From a virus, in the IMG/VR virus record IMGVR_UViG_3300023109_001295, positions 1 through 54,869 of that record: a stretch of DNA of 54,869 nt; one strand, given 5' to 3'. Under the pieces are notes generated by a model. The model searched no databases, had not been told where the DNA came from, and was given only the letters and a program-made list of their open reading frames with translations. Positions 29,377 through 37,998 of this stretch are shown piece after piece. How positions within the stretch are numbered: the stretch's first letter is position 1; every line of letters starts with the position of its first letter. The position numbers and the translations under genes were made by a program.

Positions 29377-29753
29377 TGTTGTTTCTTCCTATAATCGTTT
29401 ACCGCAGTTTTAATTGCATCTTCCGCTAATACCGAACAGTGGATCTTAACAGGTGGGAGTGCAAGTTCTTCTGCGAGTTCAGTGTTTCTAATTGTTTCTG
29501 CTTTGTCGATGTGGATACCTTTGACCCACTCTGTAAGGAGACTGCTTGAAGCAATTGCTGAACCGCATCCATACGTTTTAAAACAGGCATCTTCTATAAC
29601 GCCGGAGTCATTAACTTTGATCTGTAATCGCATTACGTCACCACATGCAGGTGCGCCTACCATCCCAGTTCCTACAGTAACATCTGTCTCATCCATCTTC
29701 CCTACATTTCTAGGGTTTTCATAATGATCTATTACTTTTTCACTATAGGCCAT
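29352..29753 (-). CDS. iscU: IscU/NifU-type iron-sulfur scaffold protein
   Basis: 133 residues from ATG 29753. YSEKVIDHYENPRNVGKMD is the IscU opening; VGAPACGDVMRLQI, KTYGCGSAIASSSLLTEW and PVKIHCSVLAEDAI carry the three cluster-binding cysteines. It would assemble Fe-S clusters, using host IscS. A short leader ORF (29743-29796) with a strong SD overlaps its start, and iscU itself has no good SD, so coupled translation is likely. A late box at 29819-29826 lies upstream. In E. coli the protein is 128 residues. Confidence 0.9.
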   Translation of the reverse strand: MAYSEKVIDHYENPRNVGKMDETDVTVGTGMVGAPACGDVMRLQIKVNDSGVIEDACFKTYGCGSAIASSSLLTEWVKGIHIDKAETIRNTELAEELALPPVKIHCSVLAEDAIKTAVNDYRKKQQCTSIEQI

Positions 29754-29796
29754 TAGAATCAACTTTTGTTGATGCCGTGTTAATTGTCTCGCTCAT
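29743..29796 (-). CDS. 17-residue leader peptide overlapping the iscU start
   Basis: ATG 29796 follows AAAGGAG at good spacing and encodes MSETINTASTKVDSNGL. Its stop lies just past the iscU ATG (29753). It may carry ribosomes to the iscU start, which lacks a clear SD. It contains no run of Cys codons, so classical attenuation is unlikely. Confidence 0.45.
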   Translation of the reverse strand: MSETINTASTKVDSNGL

Positions 29797-29818
29797 GCTC
29801 GACTCCTTTGTATAAGTA

Positions 29819-29826
29819 TATTTATA
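29819..29826 (-). promoter_or_regulatory. T4-type late promoter box
   Basis: TATAAATA on the minus strand, between glyA and iscU. Would drive iscU and the SNase gene late. Confidence 0.6.
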
Positions 29827-29832
29827 CTCAGA

Positions 29833-30993
29833 CTACCACTGAGAAGGATCCTCTAAGATAGAAACGATTTGATGACCAAGCTCAATCCATTCTTCCTTTG
29901 TTTTGCCACGAGTTGTTTCTGCGGCTGTACCAATACGAATTCCACTTGTCTCTTTAAAGTTTCGAGGATCGTTAGGAATACCATTTTTATTTACAGTGAT
30001 ACGATGTTTCTCTAAGATATCAGCTGCTTGTCTTCCACTCAATTCAGAGTTAACTAAACTTACTAATATAATATGAGAATCAGTACCACCTGATAATACA
30101 GATAGAGTATCGCTGTTATGTAATACTGCTGCTAATGCCTGAGCGTTCTCAACTACCTTTGCTGAATAATCTTTAAACTCTTCAGTATCAGCTTCAACGA
30201 ATGCTTGTGCTTTGGCAGCAATGATATTCATTAATGGTCCGCCTTGAGTACCTGGGAAGATTGCTCCATTGAGCTTTCTTGTATAGTCAGGATTGTTCCA
30301 TAATATAATTCCACCACGAGGACCACGTAATGTTTTATGAGTTGTAGAAGTAACAACATCGGCATAAGGAACAGGATTGTCATATACACCACCGGCAATT
30401 AAACCAGAATAGTGAGCCATGTCAACCATAAGTAATGCACCTACTGAATCAGCAATTGCTCTGAACCTTACCCAATCAATTTGTCTTGGATATGCACTTG
30501 CACCAGCAACGACAATATCAGGTTTGTGTTCTTGTGCCAATCGAGCAACTTCGTCGTAATCAATTAAACCGTTTTCATCAACACCGTAAGTATGAGCATT
30601 AAACCATTTACCTGAAATCGTAACTGGAGCTCCATGAGTTAGATGACCGCCACTTGCTAAATCCATTCCAAGAATTGTATCACCTGGATTTAAGAATGCT
30701 TTATATACAGCAAGGTTTGCGTTTGCTCCACTATGTGGTTGAACATTAGCAAATTCACAACCGTATAGATCTTTGAGTTTATCAATAGCCAAGGTTTCGA
30801 CTTCATCCATAAATTCGCAACCGTTATAATAACGAGCACCTGGATATCCTTCTGCGTATTTGTTTGTAAACTCTGAACCACAAAGTTTCATAACTGCTTT
30901 CGAAGCAAAGTTCTCTGAAGCAATTAGTTCTGTGGTTAATTTTTGGCGTGATAGTTCTTTTTGGTAAATCTTGTTAATTCTTTCATCTAGCAT
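29833..30993 (-). CDS. glyA: serine hydroxymethyltransferase (GlyA)
   Basis: 386 residues, slightly shorter than the usual 415-430. [35 protein letters not shown], and [13 protein letters not shown] with the PLP lysine (K220) are diagnostic. It makes glycine and methylene-tetrahydrofolate from serine. Methylene-THF feeds ThyX, coded nearby, and glycine feeds the ALAS at 33770-34972. Own promoter at 31115-31143 inside the glutaredoxin gene. Confidence 0.95.
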   Translation of the reverse strand: MLDERINKIYQKELSRQKLTTELIASENFASKAVMKLCGSEFTNKYAEGYPGARYYNGCEFMDEVETLAIDKLKDLYGCEFANVQPHSGANANLAVYKAFLNPGDTILGMDLASGGHLTHGAPVTISGKWFNAHTYGVDENGLIDYDEVARLAQEHKPDIVVAGASAYPRQIDWVRFRAIADSVGALLMVDMAHYSGLIAGGVYDNPVPYADVVTSTTHKTLRGPRGGIILWNNPDYTRKLNGAIFPGTQGGPLMNIIAAKAQAFVEADTEEFKDYSAKVVENAQALAAVLHNSDTLSVLSGGTDSHIILVSLVNSELSGRQAADILEKHRITVNKNGIPNDPRNFKETSGIRIGTAAETTRGKTKEEWIELGHQIVSILEDPSQW

Positions 30994-30994
30994 A

Positions 30995-31231
30995 TTATTG
31001 CTGTTCCATCCTATATTGTGTTTCTCTTATTAAATGATAATAGGTACCTATCAACCTTTCGTCTTCAAAGATTTGAGGTTGAACGGACGTACCTATGCCT
31101 TTTTCTTTTAATTGATTATAATACATTGTCAGCCCAATGTCAAGGAATTTATAACCCCCATAATGTTTGGCTGCATGTTCTTTAGCTTTATCGCAGAAAG
31201 CGCAAGCTCGAGTACCATAGATGTAGATCAT
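30995..31231 (-). CDS. glutaredoxin-like thiol protein
   Basis: 78 residues. [17 protein letters not shown] shows the CxxC (CAFC) active site; the [15 protein letters not shown] part matches the cis-Pro and GSH-binding region of glutaredoxins. May reduce ribonucleotide reductase, as T4 NrdC does, although NrdB here has its own Grx domain. Overlaps 31228-31557 by 4 bases. Confidence 0.82.
   Translation of the reverse strand: MIYIYGTRACAFCDKAKEHAAKHYGGYKFLDIGLTMYYNQLKEKGIGTSVQPQIFEDERLIGTYYHLIRETQYRMEQQ
31115..31143 (-). promoter_or_regulatory. early promoter inside the glutaredoxin gene, upstream of glyA
   Basis: TTGACA (31138-31143) and TATAAT (31115-31120) on the minus strand, 17-base spacer, embedded in coding sequence. 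Drives glyA. Confidence 0.8.
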
Positions 31232-31557
31232 GCCTTTGGTGTTTTATCTTTCCAATCGTTAATGTAATCAAGTTGCTTTGCTTGACTCCACTCTTGAGAT
31301 AACTCTTCGTTATCTTCTGCAAAATATTTGAGTGCTTTAACTGTATCTACAATATCAATGTTAGTAACGGTTTCACCAAGCCAACGCTGACTGAACTCCT
31401 TTACTTCTTCAGCTTCAACAGATTCCTGAGACCATAACTTGGCAAGCTTATCAGTACAATGAACTTCTTCATTCCACCTTTGTACTTCTTCTCTTGGAAT
31501 AATATATCTCTGTTTAAACATTGAAACAGTATCAACTACTACATAATCACTTTTCAT
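31228..31557 (-). CDS. phage protein, unknown
   Basis: 109 residues, acidic and helical, opening MKSDYVVVDTVSMFKQRYIIP. Cotranscribed with the glutaredoxin. No domain recognised. Confidence 0.6.
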   Translation of the reverse strand: MKSDYVVVDTVSMFKQRYIIPREEVQRWNEEVHCTDKLAKLWSQESVEAEEVKEFSQRWLGETVTNIDIVDTVKALKYFAEDNEELSQEWSQAKQLDYINDWKDKTPKA

Positions 31558-31566
31558 TTTCTTTTC

Positions 31567-31695
31567 CTATAAAAATAACAATGCTATTAGGAATCCTATA
31601 TTGAGTCCTAATGAACATGCTAATAATAAATCTTTACCGAACGAGTCCCTTTCGACTATTACTTCTATCGGCCTCTCTCCGTGCCAATTGTTCAT
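31567..31695 (-). CDS. 42-residue membrane peptide nested with the next gene
   Basis: ATG 31695 has GAGGAG about 7 bases upstream. MNNWHGERPIEVIVERD is followed by one hydrophobic span (LLLACSLGLNIGFLIALLFL). It starts inside 31634-31813 in another frame, an Rz/Rz1-like nesting, but there is no lipobox. Function unknown. Confidence 0.5.
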   Translation of the reverse strand: MNNWHGERPIEVIVERDSFGKDLLLACSLGLNIGFLIALLFL

Positions 31696-31813
31696 ACAAC
31701 GGCTCCTCTGCTACCGCAGGAGATTTAATGCATACCCTTGTATTAAAAGGTTGTCCACACTCTCTTGCGTATACTGTCTTACCCTTATCGGGACTTTCAA
31801 ATATCTGTGCCAT
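31634..31813 (-). CDS. 59-residue phage protein, unknown
   Basis: Starts MAQIFESPDKGKTVYARECG with GGAG upstream; basic C-terminus (RREADRSNSRKGLVR). Two cysteines. Overlaps the nested gene 31567-31695. Role unknown. Confidence 0.55.
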   Translation of the reverse strand: MAQIFESPDKGKTVYARECGQPFNTRVCIKSPAVAEEPLYEQLARREADRSNSRKGLVR

Positions 31814-31822
31814 AATATACTC

Positions 31823-32002
31823 CTATACTACTTTATTAATTATAAAGAAAGATAACATCATTGAACCGAATACTAGACATTGTAATATAGTGGCCCAAAA
31901 GATTTGTCTCATTGGGTGTATCTCTACAATCTTTTCTACCCAGCTTTCACTTGGTGATAGATTCACTACTTGTAATATCTTTTCTTCAGTACTTCCTGTC
32001 AT
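31823..32002 (-). CDS. 59-residue membrane protein, unknown
   Basis: MTGSTEEKILQVVNLSPSES leads into a hydrophobic C-terminal span (IFWATILQCLVFGSMMLSFFII). Overlaps the upstream gene by 17 bases. With the two genes downstream it fills the region 31567-32002. Tail-anchored layout; function unknown. Confidence 0.55.
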   Translation of the reverse strand: MTGSTEEKILQVVNLSPSESWVEKIVEIHPMRQIFWATILQCLVFGSMMLSFFIINKVV

Positions 32003-32264
32003 TGTCTAACCTTCTTGTAATTTTGTTAATTATATTTTCTGCTTCAGGATAATCATCCATCATTTCGACGACTTTATCAATCATATCTAAATCAAGTAAC
32101 ATATCGTTTCGACGATTCAACCAACTCTCTTGTTGTTTCATCTGTTCGATTTTCATCTGTTCCATGTAATGCATATCATGTAACTTTTTGATGAATTGAT
32201 TTACTTGTAACCATCTGTGATAATCTATATTGCCGTCCTTATCAAATGGTTTTTCTTTGCTCAT
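31986..32264 (-). CDS. phage protein, Met/Gln-rich helical, unknown
   Basis: 92 residues, with a long helix MHYMEQMKIEQMKQQ and acidic middle (LDLDMIDKVVEMMDDYPEA). Starts at an ATGA overlap with the DUF454 gene. No domain recognised. Confidence 0.6.
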   Translation of the reverse strand: MSKEKPFDKDGNIDYHRWLQVNQFIKKLHDMHYMEQMKIEQMKQQESWLNRRNDMLLDLDMIDKVVEMMDDYPEAENIINKITRRLDNDRKY

Positions 32265-32671
32265 TTAAATAGCCCTATCCTTTCTCCCGCTGCTTTACGA
32301 CGATCATACTCTTCGGGAGTAGAAGGGTAACGCCATCCCCATGCTGCACCAAGAGCCATAAAGGTTCCTGAGTACGCAACCGCTTTCCAATTACCTGTAA
32401 ATACAATCATACACAATAAAGCAAATGCCATAAATCCTAACATCATATACTTTGCCTTTTGCGGAAATACTTTTTTGGTTTCCCAGTTTGTTAAAAATGG
32501 TCCAAAGAGTTTATGGTTATATAACCAGTTGTGCATTCTGTCTGAACTCTTTGCGAAACAATACGCAGCAAACACTGCAGGTATACTAAAAGGAATGCCT
32601 GGTAAGATAACACCTACATAAGCAACTCCTAAGCTAAGGAATCCTAATCCACCCCATGCTAACTTTTTCAT
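32261..32671 (-). CDS. DUF454 (YbaN-like) inner-membrane protein
   Basis: 136 residues from ATG 32671 (a GTG at 32677 is possible). GFLSLGVAYVGVILPGIPFSIPAVFAAYCFAKSS and LFGPFLTNWE are the DUF454 signature; three or four membrane spans are visible. The family role is unsettled. In some proteobacteria DUF454 genes lie near haem or iron genes, which is interesting beside ALAS and HemE (recollection, not tested). Confidence 0.82.
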   Translation of the reverse strand: MKKLAWGGLGFLSLGVAYVGVILPGIPFSIPAVFAAYCFAKSSDRMHNWLYNHKLFGPFLTNWETKKVFPQKAKYMMLGFMAFALLCMIVFTGNWKAVAYSGTFMALGAAWGWRYPSTPEEYDRRKAAGERIGLFK

Positions 32672-32673
32672 AT

Positions 32674-32937
32674 TCACGATAGTACAGCCTTAATATGTTC
32701 TGCCGCAATAATCACAGCGTCTTGTCCGCCAATTCTTACAGGCATTGATTTATCCCAAGATAGATATACCGTATCACCTTTGTTTAAATGGGTTGCTTCA
32801 GGACCTACTGATAATATGATACCAGGCTCTGATGCAGTTTGTTTTACGTCAGCTGATAATATAATACCACCTGCTGTTGTTTCTTCTTTTGGAGCAGCTG
32901 CTACTAGTACTTGCTCTCCAATCATTTGAATACTCAT
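32674..32937 (-). CDS. GroES-like co-chaperonin
   Basis: 87 residues. MIGEQVLVAAAPKEETTAGGIILSADVK and GIILSVGPEATHLNKGDTVYLSWDKS follow the GroES pattern, including the mobile-loop region (AGGIILS). It would cap host GroEL, as T4 gp31 does when folding the major capsid protein. Overlaps the next gene (TAATG). Confidence 0.88.
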   Translation of the reverse strand: MSIQMIGEQVLVAAAPKEETTAGGIILSADVKQTASEPGIILSVGPEATHLNKGDTVYLSWDKSMPVRIGGQDAVIIAAEHIKAVLS

Positions 32938-33761
32938 TATATTTTCCTTCGGTTTATTGTGGAAGTTAGTCCACTTCTTTTTTCTTCAATCTCCATGTTC
33001 ATTACTTGACTGTTATCAATTAATGGTTTAGCAGGAGTCTCACGCTCACGTTTAAATGCGGCGGTACTTACAATTAATAACATTATTGCCAAAGGATCAA
33101 ATACGAATATAATTATAAGTATAATCCATCTGACAGCATTGTCATAATATTCTTCTGCCTCAGTTCCGTATATCATATCAGCGATATATTTAACAGGACC
33201 GAGTTCCGATTCTTGTTCTAACTGAAGTCTCTGTATAGGTAACTTCTGTTCGTTATATTGTACAATACTATCCACTGCTTTGTCAATAGTTATTGCTAAA
33301 TTATTTCTTTCTTCTGTTTGACGTCCATTAACATAATTACGATCTTTAGGTTGTGAAGTCTGTAATACGTAATCTAATCCTTCGATTCTATCTTGTGCAG
33401 CTTTAAGTTTGGATTGCTCTGCAGCTATTCTTGTATCAATGATACTTGCTTCGAGAGAATAGGTATCTCCAGTTAAAGCAGAATCAATATGAGCTTTAGA
33501 AAGGAATCCAAATATACCCATACTTGTAATTAACATTAGGACTATAACAGCGGCTGTAAAATAACCACGAACTAAATTATTGATTCTATCCCATTCGTAA
33601 TGTAACCATGCTGCTGAAACAAGTTTACCAAACTCAAGCACAGTTGCCATAACGGCAATACTGAGAGCAGCGCCACTAAAGATTGTCATTAATCCTATGA
33701 TACTAAAATATGCAGCGGTTGCTGCTAAAGTGAGGGATGTTGTTAAAGTTAACCATTTCAT
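32937..33761 (-). CDS. membrane protein with periplasmic coiled coil
   Basis: 274 residues. Three N-terminal hydrophobic spans (about 5-25, 28-50, 68-88), a coiled-coil-like segment (about 105-190, with AEQSKLKAAQDRIEGL), then a hydrophobic span (WIILIIIFVFDPLAIMLLIV, about 212-235) and a cytoplasmic tail. Similar proteins occur in marine T4-like phages, as I recall, without known function. An envelope role such as superinfection control is possible. Confidence 0.6.
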   Translation of the reverse strand: MKWLTLTTSLTLAATAAYFSIIGLMTIFSGAALSIAVMATVLEFGKLVSAAWLHYEWDRINNLVRGYFTAAVIVLMLITSMGIFGFLSKAHIDSALTGDTYSLEASIIDTRIAAEQSKLKAAQDRIEGLDYVLQTSQPKDRNYVNGRQTEERNNLAITIDKAVDSIVQYNEQKLPIQRLQLEQESELGPVKYIADMIYGTEAEEYYDNAVRWIILIIIFVFDPLAIMLLIVSTAAFKRERETPAKPLIDNSQVMNMEIEEKRSGLTSTINRRKI

Positions 33762-33769
33762 AATATTAT

Positions 33770-34972
33770 TTATTTGTAATAAGCAAATGTCTCTTTGAGT
33801 CCGACAATCAAATCTTCCATCATACCATTAGTATGTAAGGGAGTAGGTGTAATTCTAAGTCGTTCTTTACCAACATCGACTGTTGGATAATTAATTGGTT
33901 GCACATATAATCCATGTTCGTTTAATAACCTATCTGACATTAGTTTACATTTCTTTGCATCTCTAACCATCACTGGTAATATATGAGTGCAACTCTCTTC
34001 GTGTAATTCTATACCTTCATCAATTAACATATTCTTTAAAGTCAATGCTCGTTCTTGATGAGTTTCTCTTAAATCATTATGGTCTGCCAAGTAACGAACA
34101 GAGGCAATTGCGCCTGCAGCCATAACAGGTGACATACTTGTTGTAAAAATAAATCCACTTGCGACTGATCGTATAGCATCAAGAACAACACTATCACCAG
34201 CAATATAACCTCCATGACAACCAAACGCTTTTCCCAAGGTTCCATTTACAATATCCACTCTATCCTGTGATAAAATCTTTTCGCAGTATCCTGCGCCTGT
34301 TTCTCCGTATAAACCTACGGCATGTACTTCATCTATATATGTCATTGCTCCATACTGATCTGCCAAATCGCAAATCTCTTCAATAGGAGCAACATCTCCA
34401 TCCATACTATATACTGATTCAAATACAATACATGGTACATAACCAGCTTCAACTGTAACTTGTAAACATTCTTCTAACGATTCCATATCATTATGTTCAA
34501 ATACATGTTTATGAGCGCGACTATGTTTCATACCCATAATCATTGAGGCATGATTCTTATTGTCCGAAACGAAACATATATCAGGAATGATACGAGATAG
34601 AGCAATTAACGCCCATTCGTTTGCTACATAAGCAGAAGTAAATAATAAACCGCTTTCTTTTTTATGCAGGTCTGCTAAAACCTTTTCGAGAGTAACATGA
34701 TAATGAGAGGTACCGCCAATATTGCGAGTACCTCCACTACCACTGCCTGTCTTTAACAATGCGGTTTGCATTGCGTCAATTACATACTTGTTTTGTCCCA
34801 TTCCCAAATAATCATTTGAGCACCAGTTAACAATTGTCTTAGGGGAATAAGGTGAGTACCAAGTCGCTTTAGGAAAGTTTCCTTTATCACGAACGATATC
34901 GTTAAATACCCTGTACTTACCTTCTTCCTTTAATTTGTCAACTACGTTTTGGAACGGTTGTTTGTTTATCAT
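33770..34972 (-). CDS. hemA: 5-aminolevulinate synthase (ALAS)
   Basis: 400 residues. Condenses glycine and succinyl-CoA into 5-aminolevulinate, the first step of haem synthesis in alphaproteobacteria. [35 protein letters not shown] (H142), [11 protein letters not shown] (D214) and [14 protein letters not shown] with the PLP lysine K248 are present, at the same numbers I recall for Rhodobacter [26 protein letters not shown] also fits. Length is close to bacterial ALAS, so it is probably active. It is downstream of the nrd genes and near DUF454. Confidence 0.93.
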   Translation of the reverse strand: MINKQPFQNVVDKLKEEGKYRVFNDIVRDKGNFPKATWYSPYSPKTIVNWCSNDYLGMGQNKYVIDAMQTALLKTGSGSGGTRNIGGTSHYHVTLEKVLADLHKKESGLLFTSAYVANEWALIALSRIIPDICFVSDNKNHASMIMGMKHSRAHKHVFEHNDMESLEECLQVTVEAGYVPCIVFESVYSMDGDVAPIEEICDLADQYGAMTYIDEVHAVGLYGETGAGYCEKILSQDRVDIVNGTLGKAFGCHGGYIAGDSVVLDAIRSVASGFIFTTSMSPVMAAGAIASVRYLADHNDLRETHQERALTLKNMLIDEGIELHEESCTHILPVMVRDAKKCKLMSDRLLNEHGLYVQPINYPTVDVGKERLRITPTPLHTNGMMEDLIVGLKETFAYYK

Positions 34973-34982
34973 TATCTACGCC

Positions 34983-36191
34983 TTATGCTGCGTAGGCATC
35001 ATCCCAGGTTCCTTCTAAACCAGCAACCTCATATTCGGTTACTCGATTCTCGAAGAAGTTTGTATGGTCTGCACCATTCAATACCCATTCTAACCAAGGT
35101 AGTGGATTTTCCTTTACCTTGAAATTTGGTTTCATGCCTAACTGTAATAATCTTCTGTCGGTTATATATTTTATATATTCTTTTACTTCGGATTTTTCCA
35201 GTCCTTCAATAGAACCCATTGCGTATGCAAGATCAATGAACTTATCTTCGAGATCTACAATATCTTTTGACATTTCGTAAATTTCTTTTTTGAACTCATC
35301 GTCAACAACACGACTATGTTCTTTTACGAATGCTTTGAATAATTTAGAGTTACCTTCAACGTGAATTGATTCGTCTCTAATACTCCATTCTACTACTTTA
35401 CCCATACCTTTCATTTTACCGAAACGTTGAAAGTTAAGTAACATAACGAAAGAAGCAAATAAAGCAACACCTTCGTTGAATACTGATTTGGCTAATGATA
35501 AACCAAGACCGCGTAGAGTATTGGTATCTGCCTTTCTCATATAATCAATCTTATCAGCCATCTCAGAGTAATCCAAGAACGCATGATATTCACTATCAGG
35601 TAAACCTAATGTTTCATTCAATAGCGCATAAGCACGTTGATGAATACCTTCTCTTGCTGCAAATGATCCTAACATATTACGGATTTCGTTATTCTTAAAC
35701 TTAGGAATAAACTGATCGTAATAGTTCTGACCAACGGCAACATCTGATTGAGTAAATAGACGTAAGATATTTGTAATATAGTCTTTCTCAACTTGACCGA
35801 TCTTACCGCCTTTCCAATCAGCAACATCTTCAGACAAATCCAATTCGTCTTCGATCCAATGAGCTTTCTCATGTCTTGTTGTAATTTCAACAGCCCAAGG
35901 ATAGTGAAACGGCTTGTATGTTTCAGAGAATTCTAAAAGACCACCTTGTTTCTTGACTAACTTGTCTGCTATTGCCATAAGGTCGTTATACGTACCTACA
36001 TGTTCGTCGTTAATGTATATCTGTGGTACGGATCTTACTTCCTTACCGTTAGACACTCTTTGATAAAAAGCAAGTCTTTGCTCCTCATCATCTAATACTA
36101 CCTGTGTATAACCAATTCCATGTTGATTAAACCAGGCCTTTGCCTTTTCGCAAAAAGGGCAATTGGATTTCGTATAAATTAAAACTTCCAT
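34983..36191 (-). CDS. nrdB: ribonucleotide reductase beta subunit with N-terminal glutaredoxin domain
   Basis: 402 residues from ATG 36191 (AAGGAT upstream). Residues 1-85 are a glutaredoxin domain: LIYTKSNCPFCEKAK (C11, C14), RSVPQIYINDEHVG. Residues about 95-402 are a class Ia beta subunit: WIEDELDLSEDVADW, then AAREGIHQRAYALL with metal ligands E181, H184 and the radical tyrosine Y188. It makes and holds the radical for NrdA. The fused domain probably re-reduces NrdA directly. Five bases from the nrdA stop. Confidence 0.94.
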   Translation of the reverse strand: MEVLIYTKSNCPFCEKAKAWFNQHGIGYTQVVLDDEEQRLAFYQRVSNGKEVRSVPQIYINDEHVGTYNDLMAIADKLVKKQGGLLEFSETYKPFHYPWAVEITTRHEKAHWIEDELDLSEDVADWKGGKIGQVEKDYITNILRLFTQSDVAVGQNYYDQFIPKFKNNEIRNMLGSFAAREGIHQRAYALLNETLGLPDSEYHAFLDYSEMADKIDYMRKADTNTLRGLGLSLAKSVFNEGVALFASFVMLLNFQRFGKMKGMGKVVEWSIRDESIHVEGNSKLFKAFVKEHSRVVDDEFKKEIYEMSKDIVDLEDKFIDLAYAMGSIEGLEKSEVKEYIKYITDRRLLQLGMKPNFKVKENPLPWLEWVLNGADHTNFFENRVTEYEVAGLEGTWDDAYAA

Positions 36192-36196
36192 TTCGT

Positions 36197-37984
36197 TTAT
36201 CCTTGGCATGCTACGCATTCATCTTGTTCCTCTTCTGACTTACCAAATTGTACTGCGTTAGGGTTAATAATATCATCTAACTTTTCGCGTTTCACTTTTT
36301 CGGAAACGTTTTCTGCTCTGTTAGAAGATTCTGTTCTTAAATAATATAATCCTTTACAACCTTCTGCCCATGCTTGATAATGTACTGTATGTAAGTACTT
36401 CTTATCAGCTCCTGCTGGGAAAAAGATGTTAAGGGATTGGCCTTGGCATAAATACTTTTGCCTGTCTCCTGCTAGCTTAATTAACGCGTGTTGGTTTAAT
36501 TCTATTGCCGTCTTGAAAACATTCTTTATATGATCATCTAGAAACTCTAAATGTTGAACTGACCCACCATTAGTAATAATAGTTGACCATACTTCATCTG
36601 TATTTTTACCACGTTCTTCCAATACCTTTTCAAGATATGGATTTTTATTTAGGTGACTACCCACCCTTGTTCTAGAAGTAAATGCATTTGCCTTCCAAGG
36701 TTCAATACTTGGCGAGGTATCTACAATCATAGAACTATTTGCGTTTGGAGCAATTGCTAACATATGAGCATTACGTCGGCCTGTGCCTTTCATATCTGGT
36801 GCTTCACCTCGACGTTTACCCATTTCTTCAGTTGCTTCAACCGACTTTCTTTTCATATATTCAAAGATCTCTTCGTTCCTGTCAATTGCTTCTTGACTAT
36901 CAAACGCAATTAAGTTTCTTTGGAAGTAGGAATGTAATCCCATCGCTCCTAAACCTAATGATCTTTCTTGTTGTGCACTATAACGTGCTTTACTAATCTC
37001 ATCACCTGCATTATCAATAAAGAACTGTAATACATTGTCCAAGAATACGATAAGGTCTTTAACCATATTAGTATCTTTCCATTCGTCGTACTTTTCTAAA
37101 TTGACTGAAGATAAACAACATACTGCTGTTCTTTCTTCGTCGGTCACAAGGTGTATCTCATTACATAAGTTAGATCCTTTAATTGATAAACCCAAATCCT
37201 TTTGAGATTGTGGTAATGCCGCGTTGGCAGTATCAATAAAGTTAACATAAGGTTCGCCTGTTCGGTATCTTGTCTCTAATACTAATTCCCATAGTTTACG
37301 AGCATCTACCATTTCACGAACTGACTTGTCGTTAGGATCTAATAAACCCCATTGCTTGCCATCTCTAACCGCTTCCATAAAGGCATCAGTTAAATTAACA
37401 GCATGATGAAGGTTTAAATTCTTTCTGTTTACGTCTCCTGTTGGAATACGCATATTAATAAATTCTACAATATCCGGATGGTCAATATCCATATAAGCTG
37501 CATAAGAACCTTTTCTTGTACGGCCTTGACGATATGCAACCATGTCAGCATCAACTGTATGTAAAAACGGCATCGGTCCTGGAGCCTTTTTAGATACTGC
37601 TCGAATATCAGACCAATGACCACCTACTCCACCACCTTTAACAGATAACCATCGCAACTCTGCTGTATGGTCAATCAATCCGTCTAAAGTATCAGGTACA
37701 TATGTTAAGAAACAACTAATAGGTAATGCTTTTGCTTTCTCTCCCTTTAAGACTGCATTAGACAGTACAGGAGAAGAATACATAAAGTATCCTTGAGATA
37801 CATAATCATATATTCTTTGTGCAAGTTTTAAATTACCACCGCAGAATGCAACCGCTGCTCGAGCATAAGCCATTTGTGGAGATTTCTCATCATCTCGACA
37901 ATAATAGTCTTTCAATAATTTAAATGATTGTTCTCCAAGATCCTTATCTCGTTTTGTTTGAATTTCAATACCTAGATGCTGCAT
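36197..37984 (-). CDS. nrdA: ribonucleotide reductase alpha subunit
   Basis: 595 residues, shorter than E. coli NrdA (761) because the N-terminal ATP-cone is missing, so it probably lacks dATP shut-off. Catalytic features: LPISCFLTYV and AVCCLSSVNL (redox cysteine pair), GSNLCNEIHL (thiyl Cys and Glu), KGLYYLRTESS (radical-transfer tyrosines), and the C-terminal CVAC that meets the glutaredoxin. Supplies deoxynucleotides for phage DNA. Confidence 0.95.
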   Translation of the reverse strand: MQHLGIEIQTKRDKDLGEQSFKLLKDYYCRDDEKSPQMAYARAAVAFCGGNLKLAQRIYDYVSQGYFMYSSPVLSNAVLKGEKAKALPISCFLTYVPDTLDGLIDHTAELRWLSVKGGGVGGHWSDIRAVSKKAPGPMPFLHTVDADMVAYRQGRTRKGSYAAYMDIDHPDIVEFINMRIPTGDVNRKNLNLHHAVNLTDAFMEAVRDGKQWGLLDPNDKSVREMVDARKLWELVLETRYRTGEPYVNFIDTANAALPQSQKDLGLSIKGSNLCNEIHLVTDEERTAVCCLSSVNLEKYDEWKDTNMVKDLIVFLDNVLQFFIDNAGDEISKARYSAQQERSLGLGAMGLHSYFQRNLIAFDSQEAIDRNEEIFEYMKRKSVEATEEMGKRRGEAPDMKGTGRRNAHMLAIAPNANSSMIVDTSPSIEPWKANAFTSRTRVGSHLNKNPYLEKVLEERGKNTDEVWSTIITNGGSVQHLEFLDDHIKNVFKTAIELNQHALIKLAGDRQKYLCQGQSLNIFFPAGADKKYLHTVHYQAWAEGCKGLYYLRTESSNRAENVSEKVKREKLDDIINPNAVQFGKSEEEQDECVACQG

Positions 37985-37998
37985 TCTTTACTCCGTTA

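Noticed and set aside
33240-33290. Possible early promoter inside 32937-33761 (TTGACA-like at 33281)
   Set aside because: No TATAAT at the right distance.
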